Positions 44,567 through 56,763 of a stretch of 64,000 nucleotides of DNA are shown here, piece by piece; position 1 is the first letter of the stretch; every line of letters begins with the position of its first letter. The stretch spans positions 13,045,832-13,109,831 of the forward strand of contig NC_060237.1 in assembly GCF_021155775.2 (NCBI RefSeq), written 5' to 3'. Position numbers and translations under genes: made by a program. The DNA is from Neodiprion pinetum (lineage: Eukaryota; Arthropoda; Insecta; Hymenoptera; Diprionidae). The notes beneath the pieces were generated by a model. It did not search any database, had not been told where the DNA came from, and was given only the letters and a program-made list of their open reading frames with translations.

Positions 44567-45818
44567 ATCACAAATGCATTTTCATTTCAAAAATGTTGGT
44601 CAATATGTAAAAGGTCCTTCATACTCACGTTTGTTTGTATCTCATAGCATTGTTATCATCATAATATTTCAATAAATAATAAATTAAATGTTGTAATGCA
44701 AAAATGGAATTATTATATTCAAGTGAATATTAGGATTTCTTGTTTAGGATCAGGCATTTTCTTTCAATCTTGGCTACTGGGATGTTAATAAGTTCTGACA
44801 TGTGCATGTTTGAAGCAATTAATATTCCCAAATGGCGAGAGTCACAAGGACTACGAAAACGCGGTTGGCCGTTTAGGTTAAATAGGAAAGTAACGTCGTA
44901 TTTTAGAAGTATAGGAAAGTCAAATTAATTAGAAAATAATCAAAATTGAAAAAGCTGCAGGGAGGCAAAGTGGGGGCTCACAAAAATATGGCGTGTCCTG
45001 GTTGGCAGGATTCCAGACCTTCCAGTGATCTGAAGCAAAATTTTTTTGGAAATTCTTAAAGAAGATTGATGTAGTTATCGCACTACGTGGGGTTTTCAAA
45101 AAAAAAAATTTAGCTAAATTGTGGTGGTGTGAAGAATGAGTCACGGTTTTTCCCTGTTATTTTTCAACTTTCGGAGTTTTTAAAAACTAGTAAAAAAATT
45201 TTTTTTTTAAAACGCTTCGTTACGCGATCTTCTAATATATAGAAAAGCTCTGTGCTGAATTTCAAGTGAATCGGTTTATTAGAACTTGACATATCATGCC
45301 AACCGTGTCGAAAAAAGTAGTTTTCAGAAAAACGCCTTTAAAGTTTGAGGTCGAGTTTTGCGCAGTCTGAATCGTCCAAAGGCGTGTTATACTTACATTT
45401 TCTCGCTCAGCGATCCCTGCCCCATACAATGTGCCTTCTTCCACTTCAAAACGTGAGATTTTGTGAAGCTCTTTCAGATGATCGAGCAGTTCTAGCTTCC
45501 TTGGAAGCGTCAAAAGCTCGTAGCTGATCGGAGCGGTTAATTCGGACTTGATCCCATTTTTTGACGAATGCGTGGGATTCTGGGTCAATAGTTATTCCCT
45601 TTTCAGCAATTATATTTAAAAGTAGTAAAAATCCATCGTTAAATGTACATATGGCAATAAAATTAGCAATTTGAATGGTGTGGGTTCCAGCATGTACCCA
45701 TATACTTGGGTGCGAAAGTCCAGATGAGTAAATTCAAAGATTCGTTATTATTCTGTTTCTGAGCCCAAGCATCTTATTAGCGAGTTTTCTAAAGATAAAT
45801 CTTCATATATTGGTTTAA
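44567..45818. other. Flank of the Penelope element; no gene recognised
   Basis: Contains short frames without known motifs (44740-44928 plus, 45262-45588 minus) and the MITE-related fragment 45220-45358. Identical in mirror image to 37092-38343. Confidence 0.4.
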
Positions 45819-46781
45819 TTGCACCTAAAACTTTCTCAATTAAAGGAGGATTTTCGTGTTCAAAGTCATCTACAGTGCTATCAAGTCCCATGCCCAGACT
45901 ACGACTTCATGCAGAGTCATAAAGTAGTGGGAATACCACTCATGCGAAATGATAACGTGTGCAACCCTGCAATCAATGATGTCCAAAACCACATTGTTGA
46001 AACTTACAGTTGTCCATTTCATGCAAACTTTTAAGTAACTGCCAATACCCTTGTCTTATTTCTATTCTATGTACAATATGTCAGGAAAATAAAAAACCCT
46101 GTCTTATTACAAGTGGCTCAGAGTTTAATTACGGATAGTAGATTAACTTCGAAGCACTATGCCGACAGAGCGCGAATTCTACTTCTAATTCCAATATTAG
46201 ATTGCAAAGGCACTGGACATGTGGAATCTGTGAATGTAAAATGCAATGCTGCACAATTGATCGAGTATCTGTTTAAAGATGTACGTAGTTATACGATGAC
46301 CGGCAAATGCAATAAGTGCGACATGGTTATTACAAAACCGTCCCCGTTTGTAAACGTGAACGTAAACATTCTTTTTCGGGACGGTTTTGGCCACATGCAA
46401 TAAGCCATTGCAGACACTGAATTAGCAAATACCATTTTATGTGAAAAATGTAACTATTACTTTGAGGTAACGAAAGTCTATGGACCACATATGATAATTG
46501 ATACACGTGTTTATACCTATCTACATTATTTAAGGTGTGCGAAAGTTGAAGATTCGCAATGTCCGTTACGCTCCATGTCAAAACGTTTGATTCTCGATAG
46601 GCAAAACTATACCATTGCTGGAGTTGTAGCCTATCAACAATGGCGAGAGCACTACGTTGCTTACACTTTCACGTGTTTGAACTCAAGAGAATATTGCGGG
46701 TTTGGGAAAAAACCTCTGTGCTTGAATAGTGATCAGTGTCTACACCCGCACGCTATCTATTACGCGCTGTCATCGACGTGA
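45819..46781 (+). pseudogene. USP-like (ubiquitin-protease-like) C-terminal remnant
   Basis: One frame is readable from 45819 to TGA 46779-46781 with two stops, TAA at 46032 and TAA at 46401. Blocks: PLMRNDNVCNPAINDVQNHI; RILLLIPILDCKG; TGKCNKCDMVITKPSPFVNV; ILCEKCNYYFEVTK; NYTIAGVVAY followed by HYVAYTF, then GKKPLCLNSDQC. Paired CxxC knuckles followed by Y.I.G.V......HYVAY is the layout of the end of ubiquitin-specific-protease-like domains, where the His of HYVAY is catalytic. Such domains occur in some uncharacterised insect proteins linked to mobile DNA. An N-terminal catalytic Cys block is not visible. The assignment is tentative. Confidence 0.45.
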
Positions 46782-47449
46782 GAAATTAGGAAAGAAAATT
46801 CGCATTTAAAAACTATTTTTGATACTATTATTGTTATTACTCATATTATCAATCATCATAATTTAAAAAAAGTGTGGTCGATGATGAAAACCAGAAAAAT
46901 CGAGATAAAAAACCAAAAGATTCTGAATAAAAAGAGAACCCCTACATTTGTAAACAGTTTTCAAAAGTGTTTTCAGCACCATGAGTATCTTTGTTATCAT
47001 TTTTCATTTTATTTTGATGAACTACGGTATTATCTAATAAATATTAAACAAGAAGAGTAGTGAGTGAAAAAAAGATGTCAGAAACTTGTCACGTCCATGT
47101 CGTTGACATTGAGTAATTCCGAGAACGAGTTATAATGTACTTTCGAAAGTGGAATATGTGGGATAGCATTATCAAAAGAGTAAGAAATATTTTCGATTAT
47201 GCTGAGAGTCAGGTGGCATTTGAAGCAAAAGTATTGAGAAACTTCATTTGCACGTTTTTCAAGGTTTATCGTAATAACGGCACATAAATGTGAATAATGT
47301 CAAAGTACCTAATGAATACCGAATGGTGAAATATACGTTGAAATCTTACGGAATACGAATAATGATTAGTCAAATGTCCGTCACTCATACGTATTTTTAT
47401 ACGAAACACGTACGCTTATTAATAGTAACTCAACATTCTACCTGTTAAT
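46782..47449. other. No gene recognised (right-arm copy of 35461-36128)
   Basis: AT-rich mirror of the left arm; one 62-codon frame (46872-47060) rich in Lys and aromatic residues, without motif. Confidence 0.4.
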
Positions 47450-48217
47450 AAACGTTGTCACGTGTACGGTTTTCTTGAGGCTTGTACCTTTGGGAAAACC
47501 CCATTATTATGTAGGTCTTTTGCCTTCACCCTTAAAATTAAGGTAAATATGAATAATATAAAGAACCTCCTCTGATAAGCAAAAAGAAGATTCCGACCCA
47601 AAAACACCCTGAATCAATTAGTTATACGGACTTAGGTGATTTCAAAGCCGCCTTGGTTCATAAACAAGCACCTCCTTCCTATTCTTCCTCACGTAAGACA
47701 AGAACTGTGTCACTTTTGCTACCGATTGGAGACAAGACAGTGAGGTGTATGTCATCTATTAGAAAACACGGGTTTCCCGGTGCTCCCTTCTGACTGCGAA
47801 CTCGGAGTCAACAGAGTCGCCTTCCTACGTCTAGTCTTGGGTTGATGACCCAAACACAACGCCGATCCTGCAGACCAGGGAGAACCTTGGCTGCCTGTCG
47901 GTTTTTATGCAAGGTGAAATTCTGAATAAAAAAAACCACGTAGGACAGAGAAACAGACACGTTGTGTAAATTTTGAAAGTAATCCCAAATAAGTTTTAAT
48001 CCAGGTGAACAAGGTTTAAATCAACAAATTAGATACAGTGTCGCACTCTGCGCTTGGATTACCTAAATTCTTAAGCTAACCGTGAAAATTAACAAACAAA
48101 AATACAAAAACAAAATGATATTGCAAGAATTTATAGGTTCTGCTCCTTGTTGTTTTCATGGTTCAAATTTTCTATTCTATGCTCTATGAAGTAATTCCTA
48201 TCGCTCTCGACATCCCG
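47450..48217 (-). repeat. Dispersed 0.76-kb repeat, copy 3 (complete at its 5' end)
   Basis: Mirror of copy 2, but continuing past the palindrome boundary to CGGGATGTC (reverse, near 48209-48217), as in copy 1 at 17655. This shows the left arm is the truncated one. Confidence 0.7.
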
Positions 48218-48889
48218 TGGTATCCTGGATTCTACTCATATCATATGTTTCGAAGTCGGAACTAAGCGCTTCGCTCGAAGTTCGATATTACAATTTATTG
48301 AAGCTAAATTTGATAGTGCCCTCCAGACGAGAAACACTTCGTTACCAAAAACTGGGTGAATCAGTTCGGCGCTACGCCGGTCAACTGCTGATGATGCTCT
48401 CCGCGGCTCTCCTATTCATATATTTATATATATTTATATAGCCCATCACGCTACATCGTCGTCGTCTCATCCTTATCCATTACCTTGCCGGTGGATCATC
48501 GAGTTAGTATGTGTCAGCGAGGCGTCGGTCACCGTTTGTTATTGTTGTGATCTGTCGTATGTACAGCCATAGCTGATGTCGGATGTGACCTCGACCAGCT
48601 GTCCCTTACAACGCATTGTATATTAAAAGTATCAATTATTTGTCTATTTAACGGAACTCAGTTCGGCATATAGTATCTAACGTTTATTACTGATAACCAT
48701 GCCAATTTTATGCTGAGTTTTCGTATAAAATTCGTATTTCATACCATTCGGTGTTTATTGGATACAATACCTCAACACGTAGTGAAAGCTGCCCGGTCTA
48801 CAAATATTACCGTATGAACAAGAAAAACTTATACGTGCAAAACGTGTATATAAGATTGTACTGTGATCACTGTTAGTGTCGTATAAAAA
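48218..48889. other. No gene recognised
   Basis: A 74-codon plus-strand frame (48217-48441) ends in a hydrophobic stretch but has no recognisable homology by eye. A GTGTTTATTGGA terminus occurs at 48751. Confidence 0.35.
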
Positions 48890-48893
48890 ATAT

Positions 48894-49621
48894 TGTGACG
48901 TTGCACCTAGAGTGCAAGTCACAACAAACCCCAAACCCGCGGGGAAGAGCCGAACGGGTGAGTCCCGTCCCGTCGGGAAACACCCGAAGTTAACCGAAGC
49001 CCACCGACGCTCGGCTGAGCCGTGCGTCAACCAGCAGTACGACAGCACCCTACCTGCAGGATAGACGTGACCAGAGAAAGAACGAGGAAGAGAGAGAAAG
49101 AACGAGGAAGAGAGAGAGAGAACGAGAGAAAAAGAGAGAGAGAACGACGAGACCGGGAACACAGACGCCCCACTCACACCGTTACACACACACGCCAACG
49201 ACACCAGGTTAGCCTGCAATCTACAGCCGATCTGCACCTCCCCTCGCAATACCAACCCTTTCTACCTCACACTCCCCATCACCCTACACCACCTCCCCCC
49301 CCCCCCCCTCTGCTCTACCGACCCTTCCTACCGCACACTCCCCGCCACCTTACCCCCCCCCCCCCCCGCGCGCGTACCTGTAAGTTAGAATTAAGTGACG
49401 CTAAGGGCTGAGGCGTGATCAGCCACCGTTATTGTCTACAACCCCAATGTAATAATCTTTTGTAGTTTTAAGTCGACTCCCCCCCCGATCGCAACTCATG
49501 TACGCTCACCCCACAAATACAGACACAAAGTTTTACCTACTCGATCAGTCTCGACTTCCTCGCCCCGTCTCTAATTGTTCCTCCTTTCCACCTAATTAGT
49601 GCGGACTCAAAACCCGTCACA
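48894..49621. mobile_element. Solo LTR, 728 bp, target duplication ATAT
   Basis: It begins TGTGACG and ends CGTCACA (perfect 7-bp inverted repeat). It is flanked by ATAT at 48890-48893 and 49622-49625. Inside are a purine-rich (GA)n region at 49070-49155 and two poly-C runs near 49293 and 49355. No coding frame. It lies against the 3' edge of the Transib remnant. Confidence 0.75.
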
Positions 49622-49639
49622 ATATTCATTACAAAAGTT

Positions 49640-51693
49640 TCACAATATGAAATTTCGCTGTGTGAAGGGGCTTCACAGAAGAATTTCAGAATTTTCGAAA
49701 AAACTCCCAACTGTATTTCCATCATTAGAACTTTCATAGCCTGGTTTTGGTTGATCAACAAAAAGCCCTAATATGTCACGAAAACCTTGTTGTATATTTT
49801 TTTTTCTATCAACATTTTCTTTATCCTCTCTGCGCCGTTGTCACTTTTTTTCTAAATTGTAAGCTACATGTAAGCAACATTTAAAAAACCGTATCCAAGC
49901 ATGCAGCGACGATATTCCGAATTCGAGGTCATCTTTATTAATCGGTTTTTGCAACATCTTGACAATATCATTAAATTTTTTGGATGTAGCACGACAAAGG
50001 TAAGCATACTAGATGATGTATTCGTAATGGAATTACAAACTTTACTATCTGTCATTGTCAACACAAGTTTGAAATTGATGTCAATTTTTTTGCCGCCAAT
50101 TACAGTTTGGAAGAGCATGAGGTTTCTCTCTTGCGCTTTGATACAATCAATTTCTGCTCTAGTTACTTCGGCAGTCATATAAAAAAATTCAATTTTACTC
50201 AGGCGACAAAATCTTGGCGACGAAGGACGTGAATTTTTCCAAATAATGACGTGTGGATTAACTTTATCAATGATTTGCAAGGGAACAAGTGAAATAATGA
50301 AAATGTTGACATCCGATTTATTGCTGTCTCCATCGCTAAATTTTTGTTTGTAAGTACTTTGACCAGAAGTGCCATCGCATTCCCACTTGCATGTCAATTT
50401 TATATTACCAACTTTGTTTCCAGGAAGACTTCCAATAACATCCGATTGTACCGTTTATATTCTTTCCGCTGCATAATTTAGTAATGCTTAAAGTCCAACT
50501 GTGGCTCTACACTTTCAGTTACAGAAATTTTTGACTTTGCATGGTGTATCGACAAAGTATCGGTTCAGTTAAATGTGTATCTCGCGACACTCAAAATCGT
50601 CTTCACGCGTGGACGCACACTCGCGTGCAATGTTTACTTGCCGTCTCTGCGTCAAATCTCGCCGCTAGCCCGTGTCGCGACTCAAAACAAATCAGCTGTA
50701 TCTCATGTATTGTCTACTGTCTCAAAATCATCTATGTGTATCATCAATGTGCATTCTCGCCTGTAAATCTTGAGTTATCGTTATTTTCTCTTGCGTTACA
50801 GATCGCATCACCTGTGTACCTTCCTCAAAATGAAGTAATCTCTAATTAGTAATCAAATATAATCTATCGTCACCAATCATCCCGCTTCCTCGCTATAGTC
50901 ATTCATCACTAATTCGCGGATCCCAAGTCAATGATCCATATTTCTTTGTCATCTCTCTAAGCACAGGGTAACACTTTTTTTTAAATCCAATACACATTTA
51001 TACGTCGGGTATAATTTATAGTTAATACTGGTATTGATTTTTGGTCAGTTTACCTTCTATTACAAGTGATAACGCTTGGTTGCTTGACAGTGCATCTTCT
51101 GAAACGCGTTCCATAGACTTACAGTACTGTGATGCTTTTCATGGGCTGCCTTCTGTGACATCCCTAATTACGTTTGCAGCTGGCAAATTTCCAGAAGCCG
51201 GGAGACCCATTTATGTAGCGTAGGCCAATTCATGGACGACATGTTCTTTCCAAACTTTTTCTGTCCTCTTACGTTTTTACCGATCACTTAAATCGTCTCA
51301 GCTTGTGGAAGGACGCCTCATTTTATTTTCCATGAAAGTCTTCAAACCTTCATTTTCAATTGTGAGATTGGAAAAGACACAGGAACCTTGAGCCACTCAT
51401 CGCATTATTTGGGAGAATTTGGTTTCGTTCCTGCTCGCTTGTTGCTACCTCTTTTTGAATTTCGATACCATTCTAGCCATGGCATCATTCAGACTTTTTG
51501 ATAAAATGAATACATGCTTTAATTCTTTTGACACCTCCATTTCAAAAATGTCAGTGACAAGTTGATATTTTTGTTTCATAGCGATATCACAAATATGAAA
51601 ATTCCTTTCTCGTAAAAGAAATTCCTTCGGCATTATACAGAGGTTCTGTAGAAAATGGAAAAATAACATTAATAGAAGAATTATCTTTATCAA
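49640..51693 (-). pseudogene. Transib (RAG1-related) DDE transposase, decayed
   Basis: The longest open piece is 49864-50397: KWECDGTSGQSTYKQKF (first catalytic Asp in DGTSG), NIFIISLVPLQII, NSRPSSPRFCRLSKIEF, then LVLTMTDSKVCNSITNTSSS (second Asp in TMTD). This is the order in Transib and in the RAG1 core. Downstream pieces read GYGFLNVAY and, near 49650-49740, a diverged C-terminal block (GFLLINQNQA..). Upstream near 51030-51100, the minus strand reads SNQALSLVIEGKLT, the block before the catalytic domain; a further frame lies at 51445-51693. Stops and shifts occur throughout. Unrelated sequence (about 50545-51025) separates two conserved parts and looks inserted. The catalytic Glu region was not identified. 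Confidence 0.7.
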
Positions 51694-52685
51694 TTTTTTA
51701 TGAATAAGATTTCAGACGCGAAAATTATGAAAAGCTGCAGAAAGAGCACACTAGGTTGCTATACCCTAAACGAAAACCATCCTAGTACTCACATCAACGC
51801 ATAAAACTTATACCCAAAACCGGAGTCGCAGCTAGTTGCAGCTAATTTTTGGATATGTTTTGAAAAAATGTCTAGGCAACAATTTCCATTTGGTTGAAGA
51901 CTGGGGGTCGACGGGGGTTTTGACTTATTGCTTTTTCTAACACGACTTTTCATAATATAGCAAAGAAAAATACCACTACTTTCAATAATGACTTACTATT
52001 TCATACATTGTTAATATTAATTTCGAGCAACACATTCGAATTGTACTTACTTTCTGGAGAAGAATATATATAATATATATAGAGAAGACATGTGTCTCAA
52101 CTTTGTTTTATTTTCGATGGCGACGAGTAAACTATGCAGCAGCCCCAACGCTCACGAACGAAATGAGTTCCCAAGCCAGGTAGGAAAGCTCATCCTTTCT
52201 TAACGGTCATAATACACACTAAGGATACCACTGCAACTATTCTAACCATTGACACTCCCTAAAAAAATACCTATTTTTTCGACTATTGGCCACCTTTTCG
52301 GGATTTGGGACCACTGTGCGTGAGTCTCTCAAAAAGAGTGTTTGGATTGTTTTTATGTGGTCGAGTTGACGTCTAGAGTATAATATACTATATTGGGGCG
52401 ATAAAATGTAATGCAGATAATGCAGAGTTTACTAGGGGTGAACACAGTCTGTTATATACTTTCTAGGACTTTATTTACAAAAAGTGGATGCTTAAGATGG
52501 TGACTGAACTTGTGGTTTTCACTTTAATCAAAAAATTTTTAGTTGCCATTTCGTATAGAACGAATATGGACAAAGAGTCCTCAAAGAGAGGACTCAAAGA
52601 GAGTTTTATTCTTGAAGATATTCGATAGTTTTAGTGCCGAGAAAGTTATGTTTATATGCATAAACTCCTATTTGGAATAAGATTA
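51694..52685. other. No gene recognised
   Basis: AT-rich, with a short (TA)n/(GA) run near 52068-52085. It might include decayed Transib 5' sequence, but I see no motif. Confidence 0.4.
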
Positions 52686-53246
52686 TTATTTTTTTTTAAA
52701 TATATTTACGAGTAGTTTATCAATCTGACAATATTCATGTAGAAATATTATAAAATCTCTCATGCTGACGGTTGTGTCTGCTAGAATTATTATGTAATCT
52801 ACATAAGCTAACAATGAAAGTTTTACTATGTGCGTGATAGAGACTTCTCTTACTCCTTTATTCTTTAGCAATTCCTTGAAATTGGATATAAATATAGCAA
52901 ACAGTATAGATGATAGAATTTCTCCTTGTAAGACAGCTCGGGTGACAGTAATAGTTTGAATAACATATGTCCCATTCAATATTCTTACGTTTACTCTCGA
53001 GTACATGTCACTGACAATGTTCATAATTTTTTTGCTTTGAATGATTTTTTCCAACTTTTTCCATAACAACTCACAATTCACAATGTCAAAAGCACTTTTA
53101 TCGTCCATACAGTTTTTATCTATCTTTTCGGAGCTGCATTTGTATAACTGTTTGAATCCCTTGACCGTCAGTGACACACATATGGGTGAAAAAAGTCGTT
53201 TTACTTTTATCCCATGACACATATGTGGGCATTTGAAAATAAACAT
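52686..53246 (-). pseudogene. Non-LTR retrotransposon reverse transcriptase fragment, 186 aa
   Basis: Minus-strand frame with RT palm blocks in order: DDKSAFDIVNCELLWKKLEK (motif A), RAVLQGEILSSILFAIFISN (motif B; relatives have QGDPLSP-like), and LLAYVDYIIILA (motif C; YADD is expected, here YVDY, so the catalytic Asp pair is lost). A VNI..K end follows, where an LxVNxxKT block is normal. No endonuclease, 5' or 3' part is visible. An inactive, truncated copy; clade not assigned. Confidence 0.7.
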
Positions 53247-53290
53247 GCTTCCACTACATCAATTTGACTGTAATTTAGTACATCATCGTT

Positions 53291-53674
53291 TTTAAGGTCG
53301 CTGAATCCGAATCTCAAATCGAATTTAAAAATTTACAATTGCGGATCCAATATGGTGGGAGAAAATTTGAAAAGTAGTTGGATTTCGATAAAAATTTGTA
53401 TCTTCAGATGTTTGTGGTTATTAATTTCGAATTTGAGTTCTAACTCTGAAATCAACTCAATCAAATAAAAACTGATATTTTCTCCCGCCATATTGGATCC
53501 ACCATTTCGAATATTGAAAATCCGATTTCAGATTCAAATTTAAAGACTTCAGATACCGTAAAGTGCTTACTTTTGCGGGAATCAAACTTTTTTTCGGATT
53601 TGCGGCCGCCACATTAGATCCGCAATTTTGCATTTTGCAAATCTGAATTCAGATTTGGATTCAGCGACCGCAAA
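53291..53674. mobile_element. MITE with GGTCGCTGAATCC termini
   Basis: GGTCGCTGAATCC at 53296-53308 and its complement at 53657-53669, plus AATCTGAATTC-like inner repeats. An internal inverted pair GGATCCAATATGG..GGAGAAAAT / ATTTTCTCCCGCCATATTGGATCC-type (given in part) lies near 53342 and 53478. No coding frame. Confidence 0.65.
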
Positions 53675-54770
53675 AATTGTAATATTGAAACTATAAGATG
53701 AATCTACGAAAATTTTTTTCTAACACAAAAGTGGCACGAAAATCTCATTTTCGACTGACAGCGAAGGTGTTCAGGGAGTCGATGGTGTTAAAAAATCCGT
53801 AGTTCATCTAGAAGCCCACCTGCCTCTATGAGTATTTATCATTTGCTTCACCTCATGCAGTTATTCAGGAACACATAACCTGGGAGAAAATCTTAGCAAT
53901 GCAGTTCACTAGAGCAATTTGGTGATAATTGAAGTTATTATTCATATTACCTTTTTTCAACAACATTCTTAGAATAATGTTGGACCAGGATAGATGCCTT
54001 TTTTATCTGAAATATTATCAAACAGCGTATTAAGATAAAGTGGCTAGTTATTAGGAAGATTATTTAAAAATTATAACTGACAGAATTATCACCTGGAACT
54101 TTCCTAAGCGTGCATATAAATGCATGCTGCATAAGCAGGCTCGCACAGGTTTCTTTCAGGATAATGTAGCTTTCTAATTCAGAGACACTTGTAAGAAGGG
54201 TGGAGGGATTTAATTAGCTGACGGTGGTTAGCGAATAGTATTTCCGGAAGTGTGTGACCCATTTATCAAGTTCTGTTCAGTTGACTGTGTTTTGCGCAAG
54301 TGTAATGCAAGCATCGTTCACCTATAACTTGTATTACGAAGTCACGCTTGTTATAAAAAGATCTATTTTGCCTCTTAGATACAAAATATTTTCATATCCG
54401 CTATGCGCAAGTGGATCATAAAATTTTTTTGTATTCTTTTTGAAATGAAAATCCCTTTTTGCAATGACATTAGGACCATTACAAATACCAAGAATCATAG
54501 CAACTTTCAATTTTTATGTTGATAGGATCATATTCTAGCAATGAAACGGCAGTTGTTTGTTATTCTAATACAGTTTATGTTTAAATTCACAGGCGGCAAA
54601 TGATGGCATTGTGATGATTCCCTTCTACACATACTTCATTACATGCAACAGTACAGCTACCATACGTGACGTCATTGGTACGTAAAAGGCATGATTAGCT
54701 CATCATCGTGATCTTCATCATACCATCATATCATATCATATCGTATATATTTGATTAGGCGTATGATATA
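53675..54770. other. No gene recognised
   Basis: AT-rich; a (CATAT)n-like run near 54720-54745. Frames are short and without motifs. Confidence 0.4.
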
Positions 54771-54777
54771 CTCGGAT

Positions 54778-54903
54778 ATTTATAAGCTTTCCACCATTCG
54801 TCATCGCAACTTGAGGAAAGTGGTGCGGAATGGGAGTAGCGGTAGTTACCTGGTTCGGCGTGAGCGCCCTACTTCGTGAAATTGTTTCGACCGAGAATAT
54901 AAG
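54778..54903 (+). promoter_or_regulatory. Possible TATA promoter with short exon and splice donor
   Basis: TATTTATAAG at 54777-54786 could be a TATA box. About 30 bases on begins a more GC-rich stretch that ends ATATAAG|GTGAGT near 54902. No downstream exon was recognised; decayed transposon sequence on the other strand follows. Weak evidence. Confidence 0.2.
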
Positions 54904-55352
54904 GTGAGTTTTTCATTTTGAGACATCGAAATATGTTAACCCCAGATTGCTGCACCTATTTTTTCTAATGTCGTTGCCACACAGGGGTTTTGGAAAACCC
55001 ATTCAGATTTTTCTACATAACAACAATGTAATTGTCATATTTAAGTTTGTTTTTAAAATCGATTGAAAATCGATTGAGGAATTGCCTTGCAACGAAAAAA
55101 ATTTATAGAATGGAAAAACTCCGAAATATGCCGGTTTGAACAGAAAAGAAAGTCCAAAAATGCGAAATAATGTCGATTTCACTCTTTTTTTCTTAATTTA
55201 TCTGTTCTATGCTAGTAGCCCGATTTCCAAAAATTCGTTGAGCATCTCGGAGGGTATAGAAACATGGCTGTGCGCTTTACAGGTTTAACTGTAGCAACGG
55301 TTTTATGAGCTCTACTGACAAGTCCTCCAAAAAGATTGCGCGACACGTTGTT

Positions 55353-56620
55353 TCATTTTCTGCATTTCACGAAGACGTAGCTGTTTATCCCTGACTGATG
55401 TATCATCCCGTAAAAAAATCTCAAAGGCCAGTGACATGAGCGGCCGGATGCGCTATATTCGTAACACGTTTGGGCGAACGTATCGATACCACCCGTACTG
55501 AAATTGTAAAAGTGAATTATTTCGGGCTTTCCCGTATCCGTATCAAAGCTTTCACGTCTATGCAGCGTTGACAACAACATAACAATCTTTTTTTTTTTTT
55601 GGGAGCAATATTACAGCAGAGTTTTATTGTTGCTGTAAGCACAGCGCGCAGATTCCACCTTCAAGATTGTTTTGAAATCATTTCAGGTGTTCGCTTTACG
55701 TCCGAATCTGACCGACCAACGTAAGAGAATACAAGGTTATCATTTTATCAGCGATTGGAATCGATGTGAATCAATTATCGGACATGATGTTTTTCCGCTA
55801 CCGTGAATTGATTCCAATAAGGTATTAATATAGTTACTCAAAACAGATTCCGATGCTTCTCGGTTTGACACGGTCCCCACATGCGGAAATGCATTTATCA
55901 TATACGAAGTTCTTGTATCGTTCATCAAGACGATCTTTATGCCGTATTTATCTGGTTCAGCGTGCATGTAATTGCGAAATGGATGTCCTCGAGAACTAAA
56001 AAACTGCTCATCGATTGTGCAATATTTATAATGAGTATTACATTGTTTGCAATCTATTAAAAGTGAATCCCAGATTTCGCGAATCGGTTCCATTTTGTCG
56101 ACGGAATCTATTCGGTGAAAGTGGACTTGTTACCAAATCGGATTATCTGTAACAAAAACGTAAATCTTTGAGACAGCATTGTCGCATGATAAACTGGCGA
56201 CGAACGCCTACGCCACATCCTTTCAACGTGATTATGGCCATCATCTTTCACACTTGCTAAATACAAGAACCGGAGAATCGCTTTCAATTTGAGTGAATCT
56301 TAAATCCTCCATATGTATATTTGTTCCCCTATATGTATACGTTTCAAAGCAATCTGGGTGCTCGTATAAGTTACAATTATGTTCGGTATATTTATTAATT
56401 TATCATTAGTAACAACCACGCTACGATTGGGCTCTTGACATCGGCAGCTGCACTTTTACTCCAGGTAGATGACTTACTAGACGGTTTACTGAGGCTCGTT
56501 CGCTTATTTCGGGTGCTATTGTCGTCCACTTGTAACCGTTGTTGCCGTATAAGTTCTTTGGGGGACGTTTTCCGTATATATAGTTCTTCTTTCTCTTTTG
56601 GGAGGTCATGGCTCTTCCGG
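55353..56620 (-). pseudogene. piggyBac transposase, decayed
   Basis: Three separated minus-strand pieces, in order. N-terminal (56421-56609): YGNNGYKWTTIAPEISERAS and VNRLVSHLPG, the start of the transposase fold. Middle (55740-56093): IREIWDSLLIDCKQCNTHY, YCTIDEQFFSSRGHPFRNYM (catalytic Asp in TIDE), then KYGIKIVLMND. C-terminal (55353-55580): KPEIIHFYNFSTGGIDTFAQ (catalytic Asp in GGIDTF) and WPLRFFYGMIHQSGINSYV. Stops and shifts separate the pieces, and a T11 run with unrelated sequence (about 55590-55740) looks inserted. CCC/TTAA ends were not located. A long frame at 56395-56763 in another phase is a by-product. Confidence 0.8.
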
Positions 56621-56763
56621 CTCGAAATCCGTGTCGCTAGAAGCGAACTTGGGTTTTCCCTCACTCGCATCCTCTTCTGCTTCATCCACCGAAGTAGAAT
56701 GAAAATAATCGATTTTGAAATCGCCTGGACTATCAGAGCGCTCTCGCTGTGAATCAGGACCAA

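Larger units (their letters stand above)
34720..48190. repeat. Near-perfect 13.5-kb palindrome with a 457-bp spacer
   Basis: Positions pair so that the coordinates sum to 82910. Arms are 34720-41226 and 41684-48190 (6507 bp each), and the spacer is 41227-41683. Every frame in the left arm has an identical partner in the right arm. By eye I found only two mismatches (41210/41700 and 40936/41974, the latter Asp versus Asn in the reverse transcriptase). The palindrome contains both Penelope copies and 3.6 kb of non-Penelope flank on each side. It stops at 34720 at a transposon-like terminus; on the right the dispersed repeat continues to about 48217. Confidence 0.95.

Noticed and set aside
49022..49411. 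129-residue Arg/Glu then Pro-rich frame
   Set aside because: Lies inside the solo LTR over GA and poly-C runs; low complexity only.
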